A DNA stretch of 62,882 nucleotides from Paracoccaceae bacterium (GTDB taxonomy: Bacteria > Pseudomonadota > Alphaproteobacteria > Rhodobacterales > Rhodobacteraceae), in contig PACC02000080.1 in assembly GCA_002699695.2 (NCBI GenBank), forward strand, positions 1 through 62,882, in the 5' to 3' direction. Position numbers and translations under genes: made by a program. Positions 44,598 through 55,991 of this stretch are shown in pieces (the first letter of the stretch is position 1; each line of letters starts with the position of its first letter). Below the pieces are notes generated by a model. It was not told where the DNA came from. It saw only the letters and a list, made by a program, of their open reading frames with translations, and made no database searches.

Positions 44598-44999
44598 CTA
44601 CTTTTGCAACTGATCTTTAATGGATTTTAAATCATTCAATTTTTTGGCTAGAACACATTTTTGAAGTTCTGAAGCATGTTCCAATGCCTGCTCTGTCTTT
44701 TGTATTAAGTCCATTATTATTTCAACAGAAACATCTGATTCCAGAGCGGCCTTTTCAGCAAGTAAAATCACCTCTTTTTGAGAAATTTCCACGAATCCCC
44801 CAGCCAAGAAATAAGTTTCTGACTTACCAGATTCTTGGACTTTTAGATATCCCGGTCTTATAGCTGTCGCGAGAGCTGAATGGTTGGCAAGAATGGTCAT
44901 ATCACCTTCCACTCCAGGGATACACACGGATTCAACCTCTCTTGAAACTAAGACCTTTTCCGGGGTAACCAATTCAAAATTAAATCTATCTTCACTCAT
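44598..44999 (-). CDS. atpC: F1 ATP synthase epsilon subunit
   Basis: FELVTPEKVLVSREVESVCIPGVEGDMTILANHSALATAIRPG. Confidence 0.96.
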   Translation of the reverse strand: MSEDRFNFELVTPEKVLVSREVESVCIPGVEGDMTILANHSALATAIRPGYLKVQESGKSETYFLAGGFVEISQKEVILLAEKAALESDVSVEIIMDLIQKTEQALEHASELQKCVLAKKLNDLKSIKDQLQK

Positions 45000-45009
45000 G
45001 ATGAAATTG

Positions 45010-46452
<1,443 letters not shown>

Positions 46453-47337
46453 CTAAAGTGCTTCCGCACCGGAAATAATTTCTATCAATTCGTTTGTAAT
46501 TGCTGCTTGTCTAGATCTATTAAACTGGATGGTCAGTTTATCTATCATTTCACCAGCGTTCCTGGTCGCATTATCCATAGCTGACATTCTTGCGCCTTGT
46601 TCTGACGCACCATTTTCTAACAAAGCTGTAAAAATCTTGGCCGTAATTGCCTTAGGTAAAAGATCTTCCATTATCTCCTGTTCATCAGGCTCATAAAAAT
46701 AGCTCAATTCCTCCACCTCACCGTCAGTATCAGTTTCAGTCTTTCTTTCAACCGGTATTAACTGCTGACATTTGGGCACTTGTGAGATCACTGACTCAAA
46801 TTGATTGTAGAAAATAATCGCAACATCAAAATCTCGTTTAGCAAATTTCTCCAAGATCTTTCCTGAGATTATAGAAGCTTCTTCATAGGTCATCTTCTTG
46901 ATTTGTGAAAGATCTACATGGTCTATCATTGAATCACCAAACTCTCGTTTTAATTGCTCTCGACCCTTCTTACCTATAGTCAGTATTTCTATACTTTTAC
47001 CATCTGATAGCAAATTAGATATATGACTCTTGGCTAACCTAACTATGGAAGAATTAAAAGCTCCACAAAGACCCCTTTCAGAAGTTGCAACAATGACAAG
47101 ATATTTTTCACTTTTACCAGCTCCAATCAATAATGGTGATCCTGTTGTTGTATCCAAATTCGAACTAGTAAGTTTATCCAACACTTTTGTCATCCGGCTA
47201 GCATAAGGTCGGGCTTCTTCTGCTGCCTCTTGTGCTTTACGAAGTTTAGCTGCGGCTACCATCTGCATTGCCTTAGTTATCTTCCGCGTAGATTTAACAC
47301 TTTCTATTCGGATTTTAAGATCTTTAAGATTAGGCAT
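46453..47337 (-). CDS. atpG: F1 ATP synthase gamma subunit
   Basis: MPNLKDLKIRIESVKSTRKITKAMQMVAAAKLRKAQ; RQAAITNELIEIISGAEAL. Confidence 0.98.
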   Translation of the reverse strand: MPNLKDLKIRIESVKSTRKITKAMQMVAAAKLRKAQEAAEEARPYASRMTKVLDKLTSSNLDTTTGSPLLIGAGKSEKYLVIVATSERGLCGAFNSSIVRLAKSHISNLLSDGKSIEILTIGKKGREQLKREFGDSMIDHVDLSQIKKMTYEEASIISGKILEKFAKRDFDVAIIFYNQFESVISQVPKCQQLIPVERKTETDTDGEVEELSYFYEPDEQEIMEDLLPKAITAKIFTALLENGASEQGARMSAMDNATRNAGEMIDKLTIQFNRSRQAAITNELIEIISGAEAL

Positions 47338-47371
47338 ATTTAAATCTCCAAATGAGAAACCTTACTCCCGT

Positions 47372-48910
47372 TTAGGAGAATTTATTCTTGAAACCCTCAA
47401 TTGAGTCCTTGATAGAAGTCTCTAGCTCACCATCAACTTTTCGATCATTATTAGTAAGGTCTGAAAGTAGATCCCGGCAATCGCTTCGGAGATGATCAAC
47501 CAAACCCTTCTCAAATCGAGTGACATCACTTACATCTATGTCATCTAAATAACCCGCCGTACCTGAATAAATTACAACTACTTGCTCTGCACTGGTAAGT
47601 GGAGAATATTGCGCCTGCTTTAACACTTCGGTTAACCTAGCGCCCCTATTGAGCAGGGCTTGAGTTGATACATCAAGATCAGAACCAAATTGAGCAAAAG
47701 CCGCCATTTCTCGATACTGTGCTAATTCTAACTTAATAGAGCCTGCCACGGACTTCATAGCCTTTGTTTGAGCTGAAGAACCTACTCTAGAAACTGATAA
47801 TCCAGTGTTAACAGCCGGTCTAATTCCTTGGTAAAACAATTCTGTTTCCAAAAATATCTGGCCATCCGTAATAGAAATAACATTAGTAGGGATAAATGCT
47901 GAAGCATCCCCTCCTTGGGTTTCAATTATCGGAAGAGCTGTCAAAGAACCAGCACCATGATCCTCGTTTAGCTTTGCAGAACGCTCTAATAGCCTTGAGT
48001 GCAAATAAAAAACATCCCCAGGATAAGCTTCCCGGCCTGGTGGGCGTCTTAATAGTAAAGACATTTGCCGATAAGCCACAGCTTGCTTTGACAAGTCATC
48101 GTATATAATTAATGCGTGACGACCGTTATCTCTAAAATGTTCTGCCATTGATGTCGCTGAATATGGAGCTAAAAACTGCATCGGCGCCGGGTCAGAGGCT
48201 GTTGCTGCCACAACAATTGTATACTCTAAAGCACCACTTTCTTCTAATTTTTTAACAAGCTGTGCTACCGTTGATCTTTTTTGTCCTATAGCTACATACA
48301 CGCAGTATAATTTCTTACTCTCATCTTTTCCGGCTGCCTCATTATAAGATTTTTGGTTTAGAATAGCATCCAACGCAACTGCCGTTTTTCCTGTTTGCCG
48401 GTCACCGATAATTAATTCCCTTTGGCCTCTGCCTATTGGAATCAAAGAATCTACTGACTTTAGTCCTGTTGCCATTGGTTCATGAACTGACTTTCGTGGT
48501 ATAATTCCAGGGGCTTTAACGTCAGCAACCGATCTTTTTGCCGTCTTTATAGGACCTTTCCCATCTAGAGGATTTCCTAAACCGTCTACCACTCTACCCA
48601 AAAGTTCGTCTCCGACTGGGACATCGACTATAGCTTCAGTCCTTTTGACCAGATCGCCTTCTTTTATATCTCTATCAGAACCGAAAATAACAACCCCAAC
48701 ATTGTCTATCTCGAGATTAAGAGCCATACCTCTTATGTTTCCTGGAAATTCTACCATTTCTCCAGCTTGCACATTTTCCAGGCCAAAAACCCTAGCTATG
48801 CCATCTCCCACAGACAATACTCTGCCTACCTCAGCAACTTCAGTTTCTTTTCCGAAATTTTTAATTTGTTCCTTCAATATTGACGAAATTTCTGCTGCCT
48901 GGATGCTCAT
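47372..48910 (-). CDS. atpA: F1 ATP synthase alpha subunit
   Basis: [20 protein letters not shown]; Walker [31 protein letters not shown]. Confidence 0.99.
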   Translation of the reverse strand: MSIQAAEISSILKEQIKNFGKETEVAEVGRVLSVGDGIARVFGLENVQAGEMVEFPGNIRGMALNLEIDNVGVVIFGSDRDIKEGDLVKRTEAIVDVPVGDELLGRVVDGLGNPLDGKGPIKTAKRSVADVKAPGIIPRKSVHEPMATGLKSVDSLIPIGRGQRELIIGDRQTGKTAVALDAILNQKSYNEAAGKDESKKLYCVYVAIGQKRSTVAQLVKKLEESGALEYTIVVAATASDPAPMQFLAPYSATSMAEHFRDNGRHALIIYDDLSKQAVAYRQMSLLLRRPPGREAYPGDVFYLHSRLLERSAKLNEDHGAGSLTALPIIETQGGDASAFIPTNVISITDGQIFLETELFYQGIRPAVNTGLSVSRVGSSAQTKAMKSVAGSIKLELAQYREMAAFAQFGSDLDVSTQALLNRGARLTEVLKQAQYSPLTSAEQVVVIYSGTAGYLDDIDVSDVTRFEKGLVDHLRSDCRDLLSDLTNNDRKVDGELETSIKDSIEGFKNKFS

Positions 48911-49488
48911 TATCCAACCTCTTTCAAATTATTTCTAAGTTTAATCATTTTTGCTCTTATCGATGTATCTATCATCTTCGATCCTATCTTTACGACCAGG
49001 CCTCCCAGAAGTCCTGGATCACAGTTTGATTTAATAACTACTTTCCTGTCAATATTGGCACTGATAGTATTCTTGATTTTTTTCTGTAATGCATCAGTCA
49101 ACTCCGATGTGCTGGAAACCTCAACTATTATCTCATTTCTATGGTTTCTACAAAGTCCTTTGAAGTGTGCTATCATTTCCTTCAAAGCAAATAATCTCCT
49201 CTTAGACGCCATTAATAGTACCGTACTAGCAACATCTTCTGACAAACCTAGCCTTTCCCCAATACTCCGCATGACATTTATTTGTATATCCCCAGAATAG
49301 AGAGGGGATTTTATGAAATCTGACAAATTTTCGACGTTATTAACTAGCTCTAACAGCTTATCCAGATCCTTCTCATGCTGTTCAATAGATTTGGTTTCTT
49401 TGCCCAAATGGAACAAAGCATTTGCATATCTGAACGCAGCGTCCATCGTTAAGGAAGAATCTGTACCCAACTTAATCTCTCCTACCAC
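48910..49488 (-). CDS. atpH: F1 ATP synthase delta subunit (GTG start at 49488, or internal ATG at 49446)
   Basis: [45 protein letters not shown]; first gene of atpHAGDC. Confidence 0.95.
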   Translation of the reverse strand: MVGEIKLGTDSSLTMDAAFRYANALFHLGKETKSIEQHEKDLDKLLELVNNVENLSDFIKSPLYSGDIQINVMRSIGERLGLSEDVASTVLLMASKRRLFALKEMIAHFKGLCRNHRNEIIVEVSSTSELTDALQKKIKNTISANIDRKVVIKSNCDPGLLGGLVVKIGSKMIDTSIRAKMIKLRNNLKEVG

Positions 49489-49656
49489 TAGTCAGATAAA
49501 TCTAATTACTCATAATCGGCTAGTCAATAAAAGACTGGCCAGGCCACAACGACGTGATATCAGAGCGATAACCTCCATGCAAGTGCAGTATTTAAAGAAA
49601 CGCGATTATTTTCCGCATGTTAGAAAAACCAACCTATCTACCTGTGATCAAAAGTC

Positions 49657-50454
49657 TTATTCTATTTTTTTATTATCACACCGAATCTGATCATTGGGTA
49701 ATGGTTTTGGTTTAGGATCAATTAATCCATCAATAAGACCAAGAGGACCCTTTATTGAATCGCTTATTTTAATAGTAGTCGGTGCATGAATTTGTTTTTT
49801 TGCCAACATAATTATCACTCCTCCCATTACCTTAGTTCCATATTTCTTACCAATCCTCTCTAGCAATGGAGAAGCCTTTAAAAAAAAATTTCTCGAAGAA
49901 GGAGGGGTAAAGAGGGCGGCTTGAGAAACAATGATTTGAAATTTATTTGCACTTAGCAATCGAGTTAGCTGTGACCAACTATACGGTCTCCCATGACCAA
50001 AGGGTGTCAAATCAGATCTCGCCCAAAAGCCAGTCCTATTAGAGACTGCCACCAGCAAATAACCTTCCGGGACTAATACTCGCCATGCCTCTTCGAGAAG
50101 TTCATTAGGGTTTTCACAAGTTTCCAAACCATGAACCATCATGACAATATTGGCTGTTTCAGACTCTAAAGGCCATTGAGACTGCTCTATCAACATTGTC
50201 CTATTGGCGACATTTTCTGGCCATCTGACTGCACCTTGCTTCTCACCCATCAAACACATCGATTGTGATAAAGGTCGGATTAAGCTTCTCATATAGGGTA
50301 TTGAATAACCGTAACCAACTAATACTTCTCTTTCTGCGTTATGGACGATAAAATTATCCATTCCTTTTATCGAATCGTCGATAAACCGGCTAGTGATAGA
50401 ACCTAGCTCTGTTTTTGAGTAGAACGTCTGAATATCTGAGAAAACTAAATGCAC
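49657..50454 (-). CDS. Class I SAM-dependent methyltransferase
   Basis: LVGYGYSIPYMRSL; MMVHGLETCENPNELLEEAWRVLVPEGYLLVAVSNRTGFWAR; next to gloB, as is common in alphaproteobacteria. Confidence 0.87.
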   Translation of the reverse strand: MHLVFSDIQTFYSKTELGSITSRFIDDSIKGMDNFIVHNAEREVLVGYGYSIPYMRSLIRPLSQSMCLMGEKQGAVRWPENVANRTMLIEQSQWPLESETANIVMMVHGLETCENPNELLEEAWRVLVPEGYLLVAVSNRTGFWARSDLTPFGHGRPYSWSQLTRLLSANKFQIIVSQAALFTPPSSRNFFLKASPLLERIGKKYGTKVMGGVIIMLAKKQIHAPTTIKISDSIKGPLGLIDGLIDPKPKPLPNDQIRCDNKKIE

Positions 50455-50563
50455 CTCGACCCCATTTCGAATTTATTCAAACCATATTAACTGTTTGGCT
50501 TTATCCCATAACAAGTTACATTAATAACCATCAAATTAATACTTATTCTGAAGGAAAAATAAA

Positions 50564-51331
50564 GTGACAATAGAGATCGTAATAGTACCTTGTCTTGAAG
50601 ACAATTATGCCTACCTCATTCACAACCCAGCCCAAAAAAAAACCTGTCTCATAGATGTCCCTGAAGCAAAACCCATCATCAAAGTTTTAGAAAAAAGGGC
50701 CTGGAATTTGGAAAAGATAGTCCTAACCCACCATCATTCTGATCATGTCGCAGGTTTAGGAGAACTCCTTAGATCATATCAGGCTAGCGTTTATGGCGCA
50801 ATTGCAGATGCAAATAGGTTACCAGTCTTGGATACAGAACTAAAAGAAAACGACAAATTTTACCTAGGTAATATAGAATTCTTGGTGATGGAGGTATACG
50901 GGCACACTATTGGACACATAGCGTTATACTCTAAAGAACTATCCGCTGTTTTTTCGGGAGATTCCTTAATGACACTTGGATGCGGGCGACTTTTTGAAGG
51001 TAGTCCCGAAATTATGTGGGATACATTGCAAAAATTTTGCCTACTTCCACCTCAAACTAAAATTTATAGTGGACATGAATACAGTGAAAAAAATGCCCAA
51101 TTTGCTCTCTCTATAGATCCCAACAATAAAAAACTCCAAGAAAGAGCTTCCCTGATCAGAGAATTAAGGTCAAATGGGTTTCCTACAGTTCCTAGTACAA
51201 TTGAATCAGAGTTAGACACCAATCCCTTTGTGAGATCAGGAAATCATAATTTAAAAAGACTTTTGGGAATGAGTCAGCAAAAAAATTCCAATGTTCTGGC
51301 CGAATTGAGACGCAGGAGAGACGTTTTTTGA
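50564..51331 (+). CDS. gloB: Hydroxyacylglutathione hydrolase (glyoxalase II)
   Basis: VPCLEDNYAYLIHNP; metal motif THHHSDHVAGL; VYGHTIGHIALYS; SGDSLMTLGCGRLFEGSPEIMW; SGHEYSEKNAQFA. Confidence 0.97.
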   Translation: MTIEIVIVPCLEDNYAYLIHNPAQKKTCLIDVPEAKPIIKVLEKRAWNLEKIVLTHHHSDHVAGLGELLRSYQASVYGAIADANRLPVLDTELKENDKFYLGNIEFLVMEVYGHTIGHIALYSKELSAVFSGDSLMTLGCGRLFEGSPEIMWDTLQKFCLLPPQTKIYSGHEYSEKNAQFALSIDPNNKKLQERASLIRELRSNGFPTVPSTIESELDTNPFVRSGNHNLKRLLGMSQQKNSNVLAELRRRRDVF

Positions 51332-51663
51332 TCGGCAAACCTTACTGAAATAAAAAATTCTATAATAATTGATGAATTTGATAGATTTTTATTAGAAAAG
51401 CTTTTCATTTGGCATCCTTTCTGCAGAGGAATTTTACTCCCCTGGGCTCAGAAATTGAGGCTTTTCAAATAAAAGATGTTGACGAAGTTGACAGTTAACA
51501 AAGTCTTTACTTGATTACTAAGCGCAAAGGACATAAAAAATGATTGCTAAGTCACATGTTCCAAAAGAATTGAGTCCAATATGGAATTTAGGTAAAGATT
51601 TATGGGATTTGTTGATAAGGTGAAAGTTGATAGAATTGTTATAATTATTTAATTGGTGTTACA

Positions 51664-53985
51664 ATGCCGTCTTTTTCCAAATCATTAGAAAACTGTATCC
51701 ACTCAGCTCTCGGGATTGCTAATGAGCATCAGCATGAGCTAACAACACTGGAACATTTACTGTTAGCCCTTTTAGATGAACCTGATGCATCACAAGTCAT
51801 GAGAGCTTGTAATGTGGAATTAGAAAAGCTCCGTAAATCCGTTTCAGAATTTATTAAAAATGAGCTTGGAAACTTGGTTAGCCAAGTCGAAGGCACGGAA
51901 TCAGTACCAACAACTGGATTCCAGAGGGTAATACAAAGAGCAGCAATACATGTTCAGAGTTCCGGAAGAAATGAAGTTACAGGAGCAAATGTTTTAGTTG
52001 CAATATTTGCTGAAAGAGAGAGTAATGCTGCATTTTTTTTACAAGAGCAAGAAATGACAAGATACGACGCTGTCAACTTTATAGCTCATGGAGTAGCAAA
52101 AAATCCTAATTTTTCAGAAGACAAGAGAATTTCAGGAGTTAACGACGAAATTGAGGAGACAACTGAGGATGAAAAATTAGAGAAAGAGTCTGCTTTAACC
52201 AAATATTGCATAAATCTGAATGATAGTGCTAAGGAAGGTAAAATCGATCCTCTAATCGGACGGGATAAAGAAATTGAAAGATGCATCCAAGTTCTTTGCA
52301 GGCGTAGAAAGAATAATCCCATCCTTGTAGGAGATCCTGGCGTAGGTAAAACTGCTATTGCAGAAGGTCTAGCAAGACAAATTGTCCACGGCGAAACCCC
52401 GAAAGTTCTTTCACAAGCAACAATTTTCTCTTTGGATATGGGGGCCCTATTAGCTGGAACAAGATATAGGGGAGATTTTGAGGAAAGGCTGAAAAATGTT
52501 CTCAAAGAGTTAGAAGAGCACCCAAATGCTGTATTTTTCATCGACGAAATCCATACAGTTATTGGCGCTGGTGCCACTACTGGAGGTGCCATGGACGCTT
52601 CAAATTTGCTCAAACCTTCCCTTCAGTCTGGCAACCTTAAGTGTATGGGTTCAACAACTTACAAGGAATATAGACAACATTTTGAGAAAGATAGGGCTCT
52701 TGCGAGAAGATTTCAAAAGATTGACATAGAAGAACCCACACCAGACCAGGCAATTGAAATAGTTAATGGTTTAAAACAATATTTTGAAGAGCATCATGAT
52801 GCTAGATATACTGCTGAAGCTATTAAGGCTTCAATCGATTTATCTATCAAGCACATTCACGATAGGAAACTACCAGACAAAGCAATAGACGTAATAGATG
52901 AGGCAGGTGCGGCCCAAATGCTACTGCCTGAGAAAAAAAGAAAAAAGACAATTGGAGCTAAGGAAATTGAGACTGTTGTAGCGAAAATTGCACGAATCCC
53001 ACCAAAGAGCGTTTCAAAAACAGATGCTGAAATGTTATCTAATCTTGCTAGCTCTTTAAAACGGGTGGTTTTTGGACAGAACAAGGCAATTGATGCTTTA
53101 ACATCGGCTATTAAGCTAGCAAGAGCAGGTCTAAGAGAACCAGAAAAGCCTATCGGCAACTATCTCTTTTCTGGGCCTACAGGTGTAGGAAAAACCGAAG
53201 TTGCAAGACAACTAGCAGATTGTCTTGGGATTGAGCTTATCAGGTTTGATATGTCAGAATATATGGAAAAACATGCCGTTTCCCGACTGATCGGGGCTCC
53301 CCCCGGATATGTTGGCTTTGATCAAGGTGGCGTACTTACAGACAAAATAGATCAACATCCTCACTCAATTTTACTATTAGACGAAATAGAAAAAGCACAC
53401 CCAGATATTTTTAATATCTTACTACAAGTAATGGATCATGGAAAATTGACTGATCATAATGGAAGGTCAGTAGATTTTAGGAATGTAGTTTTGATCATGA
53501 CTTCAAATGCTGGAGCAATAGAACAAGCTAGCGCCGCCATGGGCTTTGGTAGAGATAGAAGGGAAGGAGAAGATACACAGGCAATAGAGAAAACCTTCAG
53601 TCCAGAATTTCGAAATAGACTTGATGCAGTAATCAGCTTTGCTCCTTTATCAAAACCAGTCATAATGAGAGTTGTGGAAAAATTTATTCTACAATTAGAA
53701 GCTCAACTTATGGATAAAAACGTTACATTCGAATTGAACATAAAAGCCTCAGAATGGTTGGCAAGCAATGGATATGACGAGAAAATGGGGGCACGTCCGC
53801 TTTCCAGATTAATCCAAGATTGCATTAAAAAACCGCTAGCTGAAGATTTATTATTTGGGAAACTTACCAAGGGCGGTTTAGTGAAAGTATGTATTAAGAA
53901 TGGTGCCATCCATTTGGATATTTCCCCACCAGACAAACCCAGGCTTTCCTCCAACAAACCTCCACCGCTTTTAACAGCAAAATGA
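51664..53985 (+). CDS. clpA: ATP-dependent Clp protease ATP-binding subunit ClpA
   Basis: Two AAA+ modules: VGDPGVGKTAIAEGLARQIV and FSGPTGVGKTEVARQLAD; N-terminal double-Clp motif; ARPLSRLIQDCIKKPLAEDLLFG. Confidence 0.97.
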   Translation: MPSFSKSLENCIHSALGIANEHQHELTTLEHLLLALLDEPDASQVMRACNVELEKLRKSVSEFIKNELGNLVSQVEGTESVPTTGFQRVIQRAAIHVQSSGRNEVTGANVLVAIFAERESNAAFFLQEQEMTRYDAVNFIAHGVAKNPNFSEDKRISGVNDEIEETTEDEKLEKESALTKYCINLNDSAKEGKIDPLIGRDKEIERCIQVLCRRRKNNPILVGDPGVGKTAIAEGLARQIVHGETPKVLSQATIFSLDMGALLAGTRYRGDFEERLKNVLKELEEHPNAVFFIDEIHTVIGAGATTGGAMDASNLLKPSLQSGNLKCMGSTTYKEYRQHFEKDRALARRFQKIDIEEPTPDQAIEIVNGLKQYFEEHHDARYTAEAIKASIDLSIKHIHDRKLPDKAIDVIDEAGAAQMLLPEKKRKKTIGAKEIETVVAKIARIPPKSVSKTDAEMLSNLASSLKRVVFGQNKAIDALTSAIKLARAGLREPEKPIGNYLFSGPTGVGKTEVARQLADCLGIELIRFDMSEYMEKHAVSRLIGAPPGYVGFDQGGVLTDKIDQHPHSILLLDEIEKAHPDIFNILLQVMDHGKLTDHNGRSVDFRNVVLIMTSNAGAIEQASAAMGFGRDRREGEDTQAIEKTFSPEFRNRLDAVISFAPLSKPVIMRVVEKFILQLEAQLMDKNVTFELNIKASEWLASNGYDEKMGARPLSRLIQDCIKKPLAEDLLFGKLTKGGLVKVCIKNGAIHLDISPPDKPRLSSNKPPPLLTAK

Positions 53986-54015
53986 CGCAAGGTTTTCCAA
54001 AGAGCTCTAAGCGGA

Positions 54016-55986
54016 CTATCGCTCTGTTAGCTTAATTTCTATTCTTCGGTTTCGGGCCAGAGAATTCTCAGTATCTCCAAGATCAATAGGTTGGAATTCA
54101 CCAAATCCTGCAGCAGCAAAACGCCTTGCAGGCAAGCCTTCCTGATAAACAAAATACCTTACAACAGACAATGCTCTTGCTTGACTTAACTCCCAATTAT
54201 CTTTGAAATTAACTTCAGATAAAAACTTAGTTTTATCAGTGTGTCCATCTACCCGAAGAATCCAATCAATGTTCTCTGGAATATCTTCCAGAATTTTCTT
54301 AATAACGATTGCTATTTGTGCCAGCTCACGCATTCCGGTTACTTCAAGTTCATCCGAACCACTATTAAATAAGATTTCAGATGGAAGCAAAAACCGATCC
54401 CCAACAATTTTGACACCTTTATTGGTTCCTAATATCTGTCGCAAATTACCAAAAAATTCAGACCGGTAATTCTTTAATTCATGAGCTTCAGCTTCTAATT
54501 TTTTAAGCCTCTCTGCCTCTAACTTCGCACTCTTTTTCTGTTCCAAAACAACTTGTGCTAAAGCAGCATTTAAGCGGCCACCCAAATTCTCTACCTGCGC
54601 CTTTGTTTCAATATCTTTTTGTTCATAATCTTCCAAAAGATTCTGTAATTCATTCAACTGGTTGGCCAAAGAAATTGTTTCTTCATTTAAGTTTTTGACC
54701 CGTTCAAGTGAAATCTTTTGGCTGCTCTCATTGGACAGCACTTGAGACCGGAGCTTAGAAATTGCGGACTCCCTAATTTTTAAAAGATCTGAAGTTCTTA
54801 CCAATTGTGATTTAAGTAAATTTTTGTCTCTAACCAAATTAATATTGCTCTCCTCCATCATTTTCTTTGCTATCTCAGATGCAGCTATTAATTCCAAGTT
54901 ATCTAACGCCCTTTTTCTTTCTTCTTCGAGTGATAGCGTCGCTAATTCCAGTTCTTCTCGCGATTCAGCTAAATTTCTTCGCATTTCTTGCAATGCTAAT
55001 TTTTCAACTAATATCTGTCTTTCAGATTCATCCAATTTTTTAGCTGATTGCTTCCTTAACTTCTCTTTAGCAATAGTTTCTAATAAAAGTTCTTTCTCCT
55101 TATCTGATAATTCTTTCTCTTTATTCTCTAAATCTTTGATCAATTGATTCCTTGCAAATTTTGTTTCCTCTAAATCTTCTTCAAGCAGAACTATTTTTCT
55201 TGAAGAATCTTCTACTAACTCTGATTTAGCTATCACACGATTTTTCAAATTTTCAATCGCCGCCTGCTTAATCAAGCTTTCTCTTTCTGATGAAGTAAGG
55301 CTTTCTTTTGTTTCTTTAAGATTTTCATAAGCTAGCACCAGAGCCAAATCTTTTTGATTTAAACTGCTCTGAAGTCCTTTCTTTTCTTTTCCTACTTCAT
55401 TTAAATTTAATCTCAAACCTTTAACCATTGCTTCCAAAGCTTCTACCCTAGCTGCAGCTAACCGAGCTGTTTCTTTTTCTGCATCAATCTCTTCCCTAGC
55501 TGAAGCTAGGGCTAACTTGGAGGCTTCCAATCTAGAGACTTCCTTATTTAAGCGATTATCTTTTTGTTCAATTTGGGTGAGCAATTGAGTTCTTCTAGCT
55601 ATAAGACTTGCAACTCTGACTTCAAAATCAGATATTTTGACACTTGCCAAATCCAAATTCTTAATAGCATTCTTAAGTCTTTGAGATCTATCAAGAGTTA
55701 TTTCCCTCTGCATTTCCAACTCTTGCTTAATTAGTAAGTTGGTGGAGTTTAGTTTCTGATATCGCTCTTTTTGCCCTCCTAAATCTGCAATTAGCTGTGA
55801 AACCTCAGCCTCTAGCTTGGTCAATTCTGACTCTTGGCCAGAAATTTTTTCCCTAAACACTGTCTGAATAATCATGAAAATGGATAGTACAAACATAAGT
55901 ACAAGCAATAATGCTGTCATCGCATCTACAAAACCAGGCCAAATGTTTGTTGTAAATCTATTACCAGATCGACGTAATAATGCCAT
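54016..55986 (-). CDS. MotB/OmpA-like envelope protein: one TM helix with Asp, long coiled coil, C-terminal peptidoglycan-binding OmpA domain
   Basis: FVDAMTALLLVLMFVLSIFMIIQTVF (MotB-like TM with Asp); about 400+ residues of Glu/Lys/Leu-rich coiled coil; LRVDGHTDKTKFLSEVNFKDNWELSQARALSVVRYFVYQEGLPARRFAAAGFGEFQPI...NRRIEIKLTER. Confidence 0.93.
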   Translation of the reverse strand: MALLRRSGNRFTTNIWPGFVDAMTALLLVLMFVLSIFMIIQTVFREKISGQESELTKLEAEVSQLIADLGGQKERYQKLNSTNLLIKQELEMQREITLDRSQRLKNAIKNLDLASVKISDFEVRVASLIARRTQLLTQIEQKDNRLNKEVSRLEASKLALASAREEIDAEKETARLAAARVEALEAMVKGLRLNLNEVGKEKKGLQSSLNQKDLALVLAYENLKETKESLTSSERESLIKQAAIENLKNRVIAKSELVEDSSRKIVLLEEDLEETKFARNQLIKDLENKEKELSDKEKELLLETIAKEKLRKQSAKKLDESERQILVEKLALQEMRRNLAESREELELATLSLEEERKRALDNLELIAASEIAKKMMEESNINLVRDKNLLKSQLVRTSDLLKIRESAISKLRSQVLSNESSQKISLERVKNLNEETISLANQLNELQNLLEDYEQKDIETKAQVENLGGRLNAALAQVVLEQKKSAKLEAERLKKLEAEAHELKNYRSEFFGNLRQILGTNKGVKIVGDRFLLPSEILFNSGSDELEVTGMRELAQIAIVIKKILEDIPENIDWILRVDGHTDKTKFLSEVNFKDNWELSQARALSVVRYFVYQEGLPARRFAAAGFGEFQPIDLGDTENSLARNRRIEIKLTER

Positions 55987-55991
55987 GGTCG

